Position numbers and translations under genes: made by a program. 64,000 bases of DNA. Source: Scortum barcoo. Its lineage: Eukaryota > Chordata > Actinopteri > Centrarchiformes > Terapontidae. The stretch is taken from the NCBI GenBank assembly GCA_023238725.1, contig CM041531.1, forward strand, positions 5,604,354-5,668,353, written 5' to 3'. Below are positions 1-13,060 of this stretch, piece by piece (the first letter of the stretch is position 1; each line of letters opens with the position of its first letter). The notes under the pieces are model-generated. The model worked only from the letters and a program-made list of their open reading frames with translations. It was not told the origin of the DNA and did no database searches.

Positions 1-233
1 GTGGCAAGTATGGAGGACGCAGCTCACAGCCAGGAGGAAACTGAATATTATCTCTCCTAACAGTTGTTAGACGTCGTGCTCCGGTGTGTCTCCTGCTCCA
101 GCAGAGTGGTGACAGTCTGCGTCTCTGCTCTCAGGGTGCAGAGGGAATAATACTGCCAGGGAGGCTTTTTTAATAAATCCTCAATATGTCCAGAGTGCCC
201 TGTCTCTATGGTAACTGAGGCTTGCATTGTGTA

Positions 234-236
<3 letters not shown>

Positions 237-264
<28 letters not shown>
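237..264 (+). repeat. (GT)14 microsatellite
   Basis: Uninterrupted GT dinucleotides. They create a spurious frame rich in Cys-Val. Confidence 0.95.
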
Positions 265-265
<1 letters not shown>

Positions 266-1626
266 GAAACTGTGCTTTGTCTTCTGTGTGTATTTTCTTG
301 ATAGGCCTGTGTTAGTGTTTGAGGGGTTTTATACACAACAATTTACACTCAGTTCCTTATCACTTCTTTTATATTTTGTTGTACTTTCAAAATACATTGT
401 TTATAATAGTTTATACTGGACTTGCCAACCATAAATGATCCGGACATGCACACACATATAATATAAGTTTGTTGGGCAATTTAGTGTGAGCATAATAAAT
501 AAATATTTTGTGCATTACATGGAAATGAGACAACAAAAACTACGAAATGTTGTGCTTTTTATGACTTTTATTGTTTTCATTGCACCAAGACTTCAGAATT
601 AAAAGTGACTGCCATTTCTTGTTTTTGTAGCCCTAGGAAGGAGCATAAAGGTTAATTGCGGTTTCATGTGTGGCGTTTTTTACCACACAGTGAGCTAAAG
701 CAGTGTGTGTGTGGCTGCGTTTGCGTGTCGCAGCATGCCTCATCATGAAAGTGTGAAATTGGGATTTATCCCTCTAAGCCACCCTGCACGAACAGAGGTG
801 GGAAAACAGATCACAGGCTCAGCTTTGCCTTGTCGATGTTGTGAATAGTGAACTGAAAAAGCTGCTCACACATTCATTCAGCCTTAGAAATGAATAATGC
901 TTCCATGCCTATTATTGTGCGTGGCCCAGTGTGTGGTGATCTCTGTTTGTGAACACAGAGATGTTACTCCCTCTGTAACCTGTATGTAGCTGTGAGCGAT
1001 GCTGCGCTGTAATCCATGATGTGATCCTGTGATGCAGCATGGTGCATTGTACCATTTTTCAAACATAGCAAGCTAGAGGCCAACTGCATTAAGGGGGGAG
1101 TTTCCATCTTGTACATACAAATGCAGAGCAAGTCAACACTTCTTAAAGTTGCTTCACAATAAAAGTCTTTCAAGTTCGTTTGTGGAAAGCTTTGAATTTA
1201 AAGCAGCAGCGAGAGGGATCCAGTACTGTACACGGTACAGTACAGTAGAGTGGACTGAAAACCAAGAGAGATATTAGAAGAAACGTTTGGGGTCAGCGTT
1301 AGAGTCCATTCATCTCTGATCATCTCTCTGCAAATCATTTTTTTCCACTTTGGATTCATTCGGTTGAGATAATCAGCAAATCTGGCAAAACTTTAGCTCT
1401 TTTAGTGACAATGTATAGCGATGTCTACAGTTTGTTCGTACACATACAGGTCATTTTACCCACCTGCTGTAAAGTCACTGTGGAATTGCATACAGTTATG
1501 CACTAATGCCACAGCAGGCTATAAAGTAATCAGAAGCCAATAAGGTCTGACAAAGAAGAGACTGTAGTTTAATTTAAAGTAATTAGTATGTACAGCTAGA
1601 AAGAGCAGGTACACACATATAGCTTT

Positions 1627-1653
1627 ACACACACACACACACACACACACACA
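1627..1653 (+). repeat. (AC)13 microsatellite
   Basis: Uninterrupted AC dinucleotides within AT-rich unique sequence. Confidence 0.95.
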
Positions 1654-4600
1654 GGGATAATAACGTTTTATTGCATCTCAGAAACACTGTACACTTTGCA
1701 CACTGTCAAATCAGGGGATAAATAAATCATTATTTTACAGTAAGTCCCAGACTGTGATTTATTTTAACTGCATCAATTAAAGGGAGGCCTGCCATTGGTT
1801 CGATTTGCTGCTGTATAGAAATATCATCAGCATGAGATGTTTTGTGTCTGTGCAAAAAGGGCAGCTCCAGCAGAGAGCCTTTTTCTCTTCTTATCTGAGG
1901 GGCTGATGCAAAAATCTGATATTTTAGATCAGCCAAACATATTTTAAGTGCTATAAATATGCTGACACGCTCAGCTCTTTGAAGACAGAATGAAAATAGA
2001 CCACTAAACAAAAAGGACCTAAAAATCTCAGATCAGTAGACAGATCAACAGATATTTTAGACTCGATGTTTCCCATTATTTCTGGATGGGTAGCAGTAGT
2101 TTTGTCGCCAGATATCAAAGTCAAATCTGCTTCAGTGTTTCGCTTCAAACAGAGTGTATATTTGTAGCCCCCAAAATCCTGTCTCAATGTGTTGCCAACC
2201 TTCACCAGATAATATGCAAATGACTAAATGTCCAGTGCGCAGTAAATAAACACAAAGAAATCACGCAAATCAGTGGCTGCATACATCTTTCCCCTTTCTC
2301 ATTCATCTTCTCCCCGCCTCCATTCTCACCTCCACCAACACTTTTCTGGCTGAAATAAGCATGCGTCTGTAATTAAAACACAGCACTCTCGCAGACTGAT
2401 AATCTGAGAAACCTGTCAAAAGTCCCTGGAGATCCTGCAGTGAAAGCCTTAAAGCTGTGTATCACTTTAGTGGAGTATTTGCACAAATTAGCTCACCTCT
2501 TGTCACTCGATTTCTTTATCAAGTCCTGAAAATAGCTGGTCGCTGTTCAAAATGACTTTGAGTGTTTATTATCAACCCTTCAACACTTTGATAGTTTGGT
2601 TAATTTAGAGTATTTTTAATGTCCTTAACCAGGTAAAAGGGTTAATTAGAAAAAAATCAGTATGTTCAGAAGTAATGTTCTTATTAATGTTTGTATTGCT
2701 ATACATATTCATACACTATAACTGTTTAAATTGTATTATTATTATACGCACAGTGAAACAGGTTTTTTCAGTGGATCAGAGTTCGGTTGCAGTTTGTCTA
2801 AGATGAATCCTTGAATCCGTTTCTTTGCTAGAAGCAGCTTCTCTTCCTACTAGAGTGTTTTTCTCTGGGCTGCATGTTGGTGACTGTCAACGGCTGCTGT
2901 TTGAAGATCTTTGTGCAGCTGGTTCTTTTATAACGATACGATTTCGTGTACAATCTGAACACGTTTTTTTTTCTTTATTTTGAACTTGCTTCCTGACAGG
3001 AAGTCGACTTATCCAAACTTGTTTGATGTTCAGTGCCGCACAGTCGGTTGTTTACTCCTCTGCAAAACCTACAGCCGCCCATAACATCCTTCTCTCAGAA
3101 GATTCACAGAGACGTTTACACATGTCCTTAAAGAACTCTAATTCCAGGTTTAGTATATTGATGTTTGGAGGATTTCAAATAATAAAACCAAGGATGTACA
3201 CAGTGTAAACAAACTGTTGTGCCTGATACATGTATGTATGATTTTATACCAAAAGAAGTCATCACACAGGAATGTGGACACAATTACATTCAGCAATGAG
3301 CAATTTCTAAAAAAAATCTAAACAGATGGCACAGGCACTGTCTGCACAATTAGTAAGGTTAAGATGATTGTTTTATTATTTGACTATCTGGTTTTATCAC
3401 CACAGACTATGTTCCCAAATATCCTCTGGAGAAAAATCTGTGCTCTGTGTGTCTCTCAAAGACACACGAGGAATGAAAATGTAACATCTTGACAGTTTGC
3501 ATAATAAAATGCCAGACATGTCTGCAGTGATGACAGCTTTTTCCAAAATATGTCAAGAAATATGCAGAGAGACGGTGTATTGCCTTTATTTTATACTAAT
3601 AATGTCAAACCTTTGTTCAAAAATGCATGAAATGAGTGAAGAGGCTGGGGATCAGTAAGATGTTGCAGACAGTTTTTAGCACTGGTCAGGGACACTGATG
3701 GGTGCCAGAAAGACCAAAAATGAGGAAGGATGTGTCAAGCCTCAGGGGAAACGGTGCCCTTAAAGTTCACAGAAAGCCTGTGCATAAAGAATGAAGAGGC
3801 ACAAAATGATAATTAAAAGTATCTTTTCTGCATTTCACCCCCTCCACAGTTCATTGACTTATCAAATATGGATGCCTGAATGCTGATGTTAGCCACCGCA
3901 GACTGATCTGTCACTCTTCTGGGTGAAAAGAAAGATTTTTAATATATTTTGTTTTTAAAAAGCATGGTTGGAAGGTGTAAAATGGGCTGTGTGGAGACAT
4001 AAATGGGATGCGTTGCAGTTTGTTTAAACATCGATGTAAACCTTAATTCACATGAGGGCTACATAATGTGACAATACACTGAATATTTGTTATATGACAA
4101 TATTAGTACCAGGATTTGCCATAATAAAAGATTTTATCCATATTGCACACACCTTTTTCATCATTTTTTGATGAAAAAAAAATCTGAGGAAGTGGCAAAA
4201 ATATAATTTAAAGAAAAAAAAAACACATTTCTCACCTTGGTCACATCTCATATTTTTATTAGCACTACAACCAAGGCTGCCATCACCCTAAACCTCAACA
4301 GAAGACATGCAGAGTTTCACACTTCCTCATAACAGCAACATTGGAAAATGCTCACACTCTGCTCTGATAGAAATACAACCAGTGTACCATAGCCAAAAAA
4401 AAAAAACATGCATAACAAGATATGCTGGATTTCTTCAGCCCTGTAAATAGGAATCTGTGTGTCCCAGCAGTGAGGAGGAGGTGGTGAGGACAGCGACAGA
4501 CTCTCGTGTCATGATTTTCTTACTGGTCTGTGACAGAGGCTGTTTGACAGACAGGAGGCAGCAGGCTGTACACAACCCTGTCAGACAGGGATGAGAGGCT

Positions 4601-4883
4601 TCAGAGGGATGCTGGTACCCTACCCCCATTTCTCCACACACACATATACACACACAATGTTTTTTTCCCTTCTTGTTTGGTCTTTCAGCTCCATTATCTA
4701 CCATTTGTTCTGATGATGTTCCCATACAGCTCTCAGACAGAGGAGAGGCTGAGCTTCTCGGGGCCAGAGCGAGGCTACCGTACAGTGACATGCTGCTATA
4801 ATCACTGAGGAGGACACCTCACTAGGCAGGAACAGAGGGAGACGGCTGCTGAGCTCAGAGATTTCTGCTATGCTAGGGCCTTC

Positions 4884-4906
4884 TGTGTGTGTGTGTGTGT
4901 GTGTGT
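4884..4906 (+). repeat. (TG)n microsatellite
   Basis: About 11 uninterrupted TG units. Confidence 0.9.
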
Positions 4907-5777
4907 TTGCGAATGAGGATAAATGGTGATACAGGAAGAGAAAAAAAGATTAATTAGTAAGTAAATGTCTTCCAGTGTAGAGACGCTACCGGCTCCACCC
5001 AAGGTGACTCTTCCTTACGCTGCTGCTGTCAGAAACCAGGTGATTTATAACTCCTTCCGGGGAGTGTAAAGGGTGGTGGGGGGGCGGGGGTAAGATGCTG
5101 CTGGTCTGTAGGCCCTGCCAGCTCGAGCCCCCGGCTGCAGCAGCGGTGATGGAGGCTCCTCTGCTCCCCTGACAGGCTCTCCGCTCCCCAGAGAGCATCG
5201 CTGTCACGGGGGGTGCTGCCCGAGCGCCACTCTCGTCCCATTCGATGCTAATCGCTGCATTATGAGGCTGTTAGAGCTGTTGTCACCGTGCCCCCTGCTC
5301 CATAAAAGCGCCATCAGTGCAGATGCGCTGTCCTCTCGTAGTGCCGCCTGCCTGTCTGGATGTTTACTGCCAATTTTATTTCACTTATGCCAATTTCGAA
5401 TGCGTCAGGGCACTTTTTACATGCACCATTAAAGTGCATTTTGGGTATTGTTCGGATGCGATAGTGCATTACGGTAAAATTGTGATAAAGCAGTGTGCCT
5501 TCTTAGAAAGGCTCAGTGGATGTGGCGTCTTTGCTCTGTGGGTGGGCCGGGGACGTCAGAGGAAATGACCTGGACCAGTGTCATGTGATGTACCGCTTTG
5601 TCTGTACAGTATATAGATTAGGAAGGAGTATTAATAGAATGGATTATTTTAAAGACAGGGTTTTGTGGAGAACAAGAATTGTCTATATTTGTGGTAGATT
5701 TTGCAGTTTGAAGGATGGTATTGTAATAAAAATTCTGTTTTGTTACTGTCCTAATTGGAAACACTTTGGGACTTTTA

Positions 5778-5830
5778 TTTTGAAAGGTGCTATATGGATA
5801 AATCTTTACTTATTTATGTACTTATTTAAG
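5778..5830 (+). mobile_element. Possible LINE/SINE 3' tail remnant
   Basis: The string TTTGAAAGGTGCTATATGG followed by short AT-rich TTTA/TTTATG units resembles the 'gaaaggcgctatataaataaa' tails found at the 3' ends of many fish L2/CR1-type elements and their SINEs. Only the tail is visible; no body, tRNA-like head or target duplication was identified. Recognition is by eye only. Confidence 0.35.
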
Positions 5831-8800
5831 ATGTCAAATCACAAAGTTGCAAAGTTGTTCTCACTGCTTCACCAGCTGTCTGATGCCATGACATGGTGCC
5901 ACTGAAACTAGCCTTGCAAACAGGGATGTCACAATAAAGTTAATGCATGTTCTCATTCCTCCTGCTCGCGTTTTCACAGCACCGATAAAGATATCAGGGC
6001 TCATTTTCTCTCCTCACTTTTTTTTGTTGCCGCTGCATTATTTTACAGCCTGCTCCCTGTCAGTCACCCGGCGCACACCATGTCACCCTGTAGTACTTAT
6101 CATCGCATACATGTATCGTAACTAGAGTTATTTATAGCCAAGACAGCAGTTAATTTGAAACCAGGTTTGACACTTAAAGGTGAAGCTGCTGCTGCACTCT
6201 GGGTATCAAACAGTCGCTGCCTGTAGGCTCGGCTGTTTGGAAACTGCAGAAACTGTGGAACAGCAGCTGTGTTTGGCTTGAAATTGTGTCAGTTACAGTG
6301 GATTCCAACACTCACAGGTTTTTACGGTGGAGGAAAAAGTATTAAATTGCCCATTTAAACATCATCCATGTGCATGCTCCCAACAGTCATTGTTTTAACA
6401 ACAGATGGCCAAAATGTGTTTGAGTATGACTTCAAAAGACAAAAACTATGTAAATCTATCTTGTGTGTGTGGCATGCATTTTAAGAAGTTGAGGAAAGAA
6501 GAAGCAACAGAAGTGAGTGGGCTGTGACTCAGACACCAGTTTACAGGCGTTTCAAATGCAATAAAAGCAGAGGCGTCGCTTTGCAGAATATCGAGAAAAC
6601 TTTTAGGCAGATGTGGTATGACCGGTCTGTGTTACACTAAGCTGAACTTTATAACATGCTGAAAACATGCTGTTAACATGCTGTTAGTTTACATTGAAAT
6701 GCTGATCATCATAGAAAGAGTCCTTGCAGGGCTGGAGGGAAATCAGAGGGAATAACAAATAAATCTGCTGTCACAACCCATTTATTCTCAGAGCAACACA
6801 AATCCTTCAGGATAACCGCTTTCTGTGGACGATGTGGTGTGAAATATCCAACACCGCTTCCAGTCTCAGTTGTACCTCTTCCTCCTCACTTAGACTCTCT
6901 CCCTTCCTCCCATTCTATCTTCCTATCTCTTGAGCTTTGAGTTTTTTTTGGGATCTGACGTCGCTTCACACAAAATGACAAGCAATGCTATCGAGCAATG
7001 GTCGCCACCGTTCCAGAGGAGGCTCAGAAGTGAAAGGTCTAATTCTGAAGACAGCTTACATCATCGCTTTCACCTCCTCAGGGAGAGGTTGAGGATAACA
7101 AAAGTCAGCAAAAGTTTTATTTTGTCGTCATTTGGAGATCGAGGCCTCGCTGCAGATCTGCTTACAGTGCGGATATCGTCCCCGATGAGCAAGCACATTT
7201 CCGGCATCACGCACAATCGCCCGACCTTGTATGTTCAATATTTCACCCACCTGTGCACCTGTAGGGTCGAACCCTCCCTGCTGTCCTGTCTCCCTGCTGA
7301 CACGTCAGCGATCGGTTCGGCCCCCGGGGGGACGGTGCTGCCCTGGATGCCACTGTGACGTTAATGTCGCCTCACGTCAGAGGCTGTCTGGCTGCACCGA
7401 CGTACACTTGATGTCTTTGTGACTCAGATGTACATTATTCCAGGAGACATGCGGAGAAATGCCCGCATTGAGCTGGATGTTCAGTTAAGAAGCTGGAATT
7501 GGGCACAGTTGATGTGTATGTGTTTTCATGTAAAGGTTAAATTTGACATCAAATAGCGGACTTTGCTCCGTTTTTTTTTATAGCTTTATAGCCAAGAGTA
7601 TTCTTACTGTATTCGAGCGACCGAGTTTCAGCAGATTAAGGTTTAAAGATTCAGGTAAATTCTTGTTGATGTCTATATAAAATCAAAATTTAGTTTGAAG
7701 GTATCATATCTGGCTCAGGGAAATGAATTAGGAAAGCAGCAACCTCCAAGCCACAGAGATGGAGACCAAAAAAAAAGCAGCAGTTTGCCAGCTGGAGGTG
7801 ACGATGGCTCTGATGCTGCGTTTTCAGTTGTGTTTCAGCAGAGAGAAAAGACATTACTGATTCACTGATTCAGTCCGCCTGTATTTGCCCAGCCAAGTTA
7901 CTCCGCTAGCTGCCGACACAGATGATGGATGATGATGATGGCGGAGGGCGATGTAGGTGATGATGGATGGTGGATGATGATGACTGTGATAATGGTGATG
8001 ATGGTGACTTTTTTTTTTTCCTATAAATTCCGGACTGTGCAGCTCTCCGGTGCTGAGTACCCGAACGCTACCCGAACTCCCATACATCATTCCTCTCCTC
8101 CAAGCCCGCCGCGACCCCTACAGGTGTACCACCCCGCCACAATTGCCAGAATGACCTCATCCGTCCTCATTATGTCCACATCATTGCACATGCATGTACT
8201 CGCACACAACATACTCCGCACATGTATAAATAGTAAACTAGGCCAGAGTATCTCCAAGGTTTTGGCTTTGGGGAATTTAGTTCCTCGTATTTTTTATTAT
8301 TTCTCGCTTTCCCTCATCACTTTCTGCCCTTATTTCCTGCACTTCTGTCTCGTTCTCCACCGCCAAACCTCTGATAATCCCCCCTCCTCCTCCCCCACCG
8401 CCACCAGCACTCCAGCTTATCCACCCAGCTGCCCCTTCCTCTGCTGCCTGTTATCTGGTCAGGCGGAGTCATCCATCTGGGGTCGCAGACTCAGTGTGGA
8501 GGCTCCCCCATTTATTAGCTCCTCACGTCGTCGGGGCTCAGAAAGGCCACAGAATCAATTGTGTGCATTAAAGGCCCGGCTGGCTGTCGGCGGGCCGGCA
8601 AGCGGAGAGGGGAGGACGAGGAGTCGGAGAGGGCTGTCCTGTCAGCTGGAGAAATGGAATTTTATCTGGATGAATCGTCGGATGGGGGAAGAATAGAAAC
8701 CGGTGTCACTGCTGGTGGAGTTAATGGCAAAGAGCCGCCAGATAGAATCAGTGGAAGAAGTCGGGAAGGCGGCGTTTGCCTTTGTGCTCGCTGTCATGAA

Positions 8801-10741
8801 GTGAAAAAAGGAATCCTTTCTCCATTTAAAATTGAAAAGAAGCCATGTTTTGGTGAAATGTGATTAAGTTCTTACACCAGTAACTGGATTTAAAAGAAAT
8901 TCCATCTGTGGATGTTGCGGTATTTCCTGGAGGGGGAGGGGAGGTGAGGACGGGCGGTGGAAGGAGAAGGATTGGCAGTGGGAATTTCATGTAATCCCAT
9001 TTGGGATGGAAGGGATGCTCCAGGGAAATCCTCCCTGGCATAAACAGGGAGACAGGAGGGAGTATGGAAGCAGGGAGTAAACACTCGGAGGGAAAATGTT
9101 GAGAAACAGACTGAACAAACTGCTTCACAACTAAAAAAAAAAAATAGAAAAGAAGTGAGGGAATAGAAGGATTCATGTTTTGTTTTTATGAGCTAAGTGT
9201 AACCTCGGGCGCTGATACTGCAGCTGTAAGTGCAGAGAAGATGATGTCCTGTGTCCTGAATTTGCTCGTACTCTCATTTATGTAGATGCAGACGCAGGTG
9301 TGTTTGAGGTGTGCTTCCCCGCGTCCAGCACTCCTCCAGTCGTGTCTTTTGTTGCAGATGCCTCCTTCTCCGCCTCCCTGCCTGATGAATTATTCACGAT
9401 GGCCAGAGAGCGTCACAGCCGTGTACAGTAAGAGGAAGAGAGAGAGTGTCCAGAACAAAAGGAGGGATAAGAGAGGATACAGACGTGAAGGAGAAAAGGC
9501 GGAGATGAAGGAAAAGGGTGAAGTGATTGATGGAGGTTAAGGAAGAGAAGAGGGAACAAGATTAGAACGAGAGGGCTGTTAAGATGAGACGAGTGGGAGA
9601 GAGCTTTGGTTCGAGGCTCAGAAGATCAAAATCTGATTTCTGTCCAACGAGCCACTCCTTAGGAAGGCTTAGAGCCGAAGAGCCGCACTGAGCCTGAATC
9701 TATTTATTTCAGCATAAGATGTTGCGTGATTTGCTGTTACAGACACGTGGGCTTCATCTGACGAGCAAGACGATATTTCTTTGACAGTTAATCCAACAAC
9801 AAATTATTTTCAAAGATAGATTGTCTATTTAGAGCCAGGAAGTGTGAAGTAGCAGTGCGGGTTTGTCTGTGATGTCAACTTTAGTGATAAAATGACCTCA
9901 TGGAGTGGAACATTTACAGATTTAAGATGCAGCTTCATGTTTCATAATAGATCATACAGCAGTGATACGCTGCTTAGATAGAAAATAATGTTTGTTGAAG
10001 ATTATAAAGATGTAAATGGCTCTGTGTGTGTGCATAAGTATGAATGTGTGATCAGTCAAGTCTGCCTATAAACCAGAAGAGCAAAAAAAAGTTATTTAAG
10101 AGTTATTTCACTTATGCAGTTGAGCAATAAAACAGCTCCTCTCCCACAGTTCCTTAATAAAAAACTCAGCTGAACAAGCTGATGAGCGTTACTTTTTATG
10201 GGACATTTCAGTTTATTTATGAGCCAAAACGAGACGAGTTAAGTCCAAGAGTTTTAGTGTGCAACATCTTTATTACTTCATAACAACTTCACAACTTTAT
10301 ATTCTGCACACACACACAAAAAAAATCCAGCATGCTCTACAGGCTGTTGCTTATCACAGCTGGTTGATGCCATATTGAGGAGTAATACAGAGCGGGAGGT
10401 GGTGAGCGTCTGTGCAGCTGGAGTGTGTCGCCCAATCCAAACAGCAAGTGGGAGTGGACACAGTAGATGAGATGATTAAGTGATTTATGAATGGAGGATT
10501 TATTGGTGTACAGTAAATGTATTTGTGCAGTTACTAATAAAGTTATCATGACAGATATTATTTGATTACTTTTACCTGTACAAGCTAATGCCATCCAATT
10601 GCGCCATTAAGTCTCTGTTAATGATGCTGATGATGTGTTTTAATGCATTTTTTTTGTCAGTGATTATGTTGTGCTGGATTATGTTATATTCAGAGCTGTT
10701 TCTAATATTTTGCCACCCTCATGCATGTAAATAATCAGGAC

Positions 10742-10743
<2 letters not shown>
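5831..10743. other. Non-coding sequence, patchy low complexity
   Basis: No exon recognised. It contains a GATG-rich patch (7921-8010), a GC-richer stretch at about 8560-8720, a purine-rich stretch at about 9416-9560, and otherwise unique AT-rich DNA. The longest open frame (7929-8696) begins inside the GATG repeat and runs through pyrimidine-rich DNA; I do not regard it as a gene. Confidence 0.6.
7921..8010 (+). repeat. Degenerate GATG minisatellite
   Basis: Imperfect repeats of GATG, GATGATGG and GGTGATG over about 90 bp, ending in a T9 run. In one frame this reads as Met-Met-Met-Met and on the other strand as poly-His, which explains the His-rich minus-strand frame at 7854-8090. Confidence 0.85.

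Positions 10744-10829
<86 letters not shown>
10744..10829 (+). repeat. (AGAT)n tetranucleotide array
   Basis: About 21 AGAT units with a single interruption near 10795. It abuts the LINE-like segment that follows, and this tetranucleotide array is probably that element's expanded 3' tail read on the opposite strand. Confidence 0.95.
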
Positions 10830-11010
10830 GACTTTGTTTATCCCCGGAGGGAAATACAGTTGTCATAGCAGCCATGTAGATAACAATACAATGAAAATAC
10901 AAAATAATTACATAAAATAGAATAGTATAAAACAGAATAAGATAAAAATAGCGAGGTATAACAAAATATACAAAGTGCAGTGAACATCTAATGCCCGTAC
11001 AAAAAAGGTA
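10830..11010 (-). mobile_element. 5'-truncated non-LTR retrotransposon, 3' end only
   Basis: Directly after the AGAT array comes a match to the 'actttatt(g/a)atcccc(g/a)agggaaatt' motif that marks the 3' ends of abundant fish LINEs (here GACTTTGTTTATCCCCGGAG, then GGAAATACAGTTG). A-rich TAAAATAGAATAG-type sequence follows. Read on the minus strand, this is a 3' UTR ending in ATCT repeats. No reverse-transcriptase reading frame is visible, so the copy is dead. The family (CR1/Rex1-like or RTE-like) cannot be fixed by eye, and the outer boundary is approximate. Confidence 0.55.
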
Positions 11011-12790
11011 GAGGCAAATAGAGAAGGTGGAAGGAGTCTCGAGACAAAAGTTAGTACATCAGCCTCAGCAGGTGATGGTGGTGATGATGATAATAGTAGA
11101 TAATAATATACAACATAAGAAACACCTCTAAATATGATAAAATCCAGTGTAACATGGTCATATCTCGTTGACTTAGTGTCTTTATTTGCTGTGTTTTTTA
11201 AGCTGGGATCGATGCTTTAAAGTGAGATATTAACCTAAGCTAAGATAAGTTTCAGCTTCATACACTTGTAGCCAAATTAAAAGGCTGCAGTATGAAAACC
11301 ATGCGTGTTTACTTATGTGTTTTTCTTTTGGAGCTGGGAGAACAACACTGGCATCGTGCCCGGTGTGAATCTGAATACCTGGTATCACAGACGTGTAGGT
11401 GTGTGTTTGTGTATGTGTGTGTGCCCCAGCTGTGTGCTCTGTTCACCGCTGGTATGGAGCTGTCACCGAGCAGCCGGAGACAGCAGACAGATGGGGAAGG
11501 AGGGAGGCGTCTGCAGAGAGCATGTCAACAGCACCAGCCAGCAGATTCCCATTAGATGCTCAGGTGCTTTATATAGAGGGGAGACTGTGTTGTCATGAAG
11601 CGGGGCGAGGGGGGGAAAAAAAGCCAACCCTGGCACTCAACAAAGTAAAAAATACAGCCAGACTACGGCCCTGAACGTTCAGACTGTATATACTGCATAC
11701 TGCCTGTAGATCCAGATGAGATGGATTACATTTTATAGCACGCAGGAATTGAAACGTGGCTCAGATGCTTTACTTCATATTATGTTTCCAGTTAACCTTT
11801 GATTCGCCTTTCTGGGATACTGCTGCAGCTGCTCAACAAAAGAAATGCATATTTATGCAAACACAAATGTTAGGATGATTACTCTTGCACAAGTTGTTTT
11901 GCATCTAAAAATCTACTGTACCCAACTACAGGGAGTTTTAAATGCTTGAAATTGAAGCGGTTGTTCTTTATTGAGAGTAAAGATTTCACAAGGCACCACT
12001 AATAAATATCAGTCCCATTTATGAACACTTATAATTTGATGATGAAGATACAACTTTAACACTCCATTTACACTCAGCCACGTACGTTTTATGCAGCCTC
12101 TTCAGTCGGAGAAGATGTCTGATTGCTTTATCCCGCGTTAGATGAAAATGGTTTCCTGCCACCAAAAACACAAGAAGTTGCAGCAGCGTAACGTCAGCAG
12201 ATGCATTTACACCTTTTTCAAACATCTGGAGAGAAAAAAGTTTCCCACGTTCACCTCAAACTGTTTTCCCACTGCCAAATATAGCATGAGATGAAGAAGA
12301 ACATTTCTGCAAAAAATTAGCTAATTAACAACTCACAACAAACGAATAACGAGCATGAGTGGCTTAAATCTGTCAATCATATACACCACATGTATTTGTT
12401 TCCTTTGTACTGAGGGTCATACAGAGCCCGGTGACCATGTGCTGCTGAGCTTGGTCTGAATCTCATCTCTTTACATGTGAATGATCCGCAGCCAGAGATC
12501 CACGTAATGCAGAAGTCTTTGAAGCCAACCGGCTAATCGCTCAGAGAGTTTTAATGTAAGATCCATGGCTTTATTTTAGAGGAGTGATGCACTTCGGTGT
12601 TAAAGCTGTACACGAGATCCGCTGAGTTGGTGCAGTGCAGGTGAAATTTCAGGAATAATAGTGGGAGACGTAAAAGTGAGAGATGAGACTTTGAATTGAA
12701 TCTTAAAATGGGTTATCAACAAAAAATGAGAAATGATGCACAAAGCAGAAGATCTCTCATTAAGAAGTGTCAGACACAATCTTATAAATC

Positions 12791-13060
12791 AATAAGGGAG
12801 AGGAGAAAATAAAAGAAGATGAAAAGAGAAGATAGATGGGAGGGAAAGAAGAAAAACAGGAATGAGAGAAGAGGAAAAGAAGAAGGAGGAGAGAAGAGAT
12901 GAAGAGTAGACAAAGGAAAAGAGGAGAAAAAATTAAGAGAAAAAAGACGATTGAAAGAAAGGAAAATGCAACAGAGGAGAGACAAAAGGTGGAGAGGGAA
13001 AATAGAGAAGAGGAGAGGAGAGGGTGGATGGACCAGGCGGCAGAAGAAAAGGCAGTGAAA
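12791..13060 (+). repeat. Purine tract, about 270 bp
   Basis: The + strand is overwhelmingly A and G (GAAGA, GGAGA and AAAAG units) with few pyrimidines. This compositional skew leaves both strands open: Lys/Glu/Arg-rich on + and Ser/Phe/Leu-rich on -. These frames should not be read as genes. Confidence 0.9.

Larger units (their letters stand above)
1..5777. other. Non-coding sequence with CA/TG arrays
   Basis: No exon with convincing splice sites or recognisable protein was found on either strand. Visible structure is limited to three dinucleotide arrays: (GT)n at 237-264, (AC)n at 1627-1653 and (TG)n at 4884-4906. A slightly GC-rich patch lies at 4980-5300. The open frames here (60-129 codons) have no family resemblance and low-complexity composition. 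It could be intergenic sequence upstream of nav2 or part of a long upstream intron; the sequence does not decide. Confidence 0.6.

Noticed and set aside
1224..1244. 9-bp inverted repeat GTACTGTAC / GTACAGTAC
   Set aside because: Short and built from GTAC units; expected by chance in 64 kb.
7929..8696. 255-codon + strand frame
   Set aside because: It starts in GATG repeats and runs through low-complexity pyrimidine-rich DNA; no domain or splice support.
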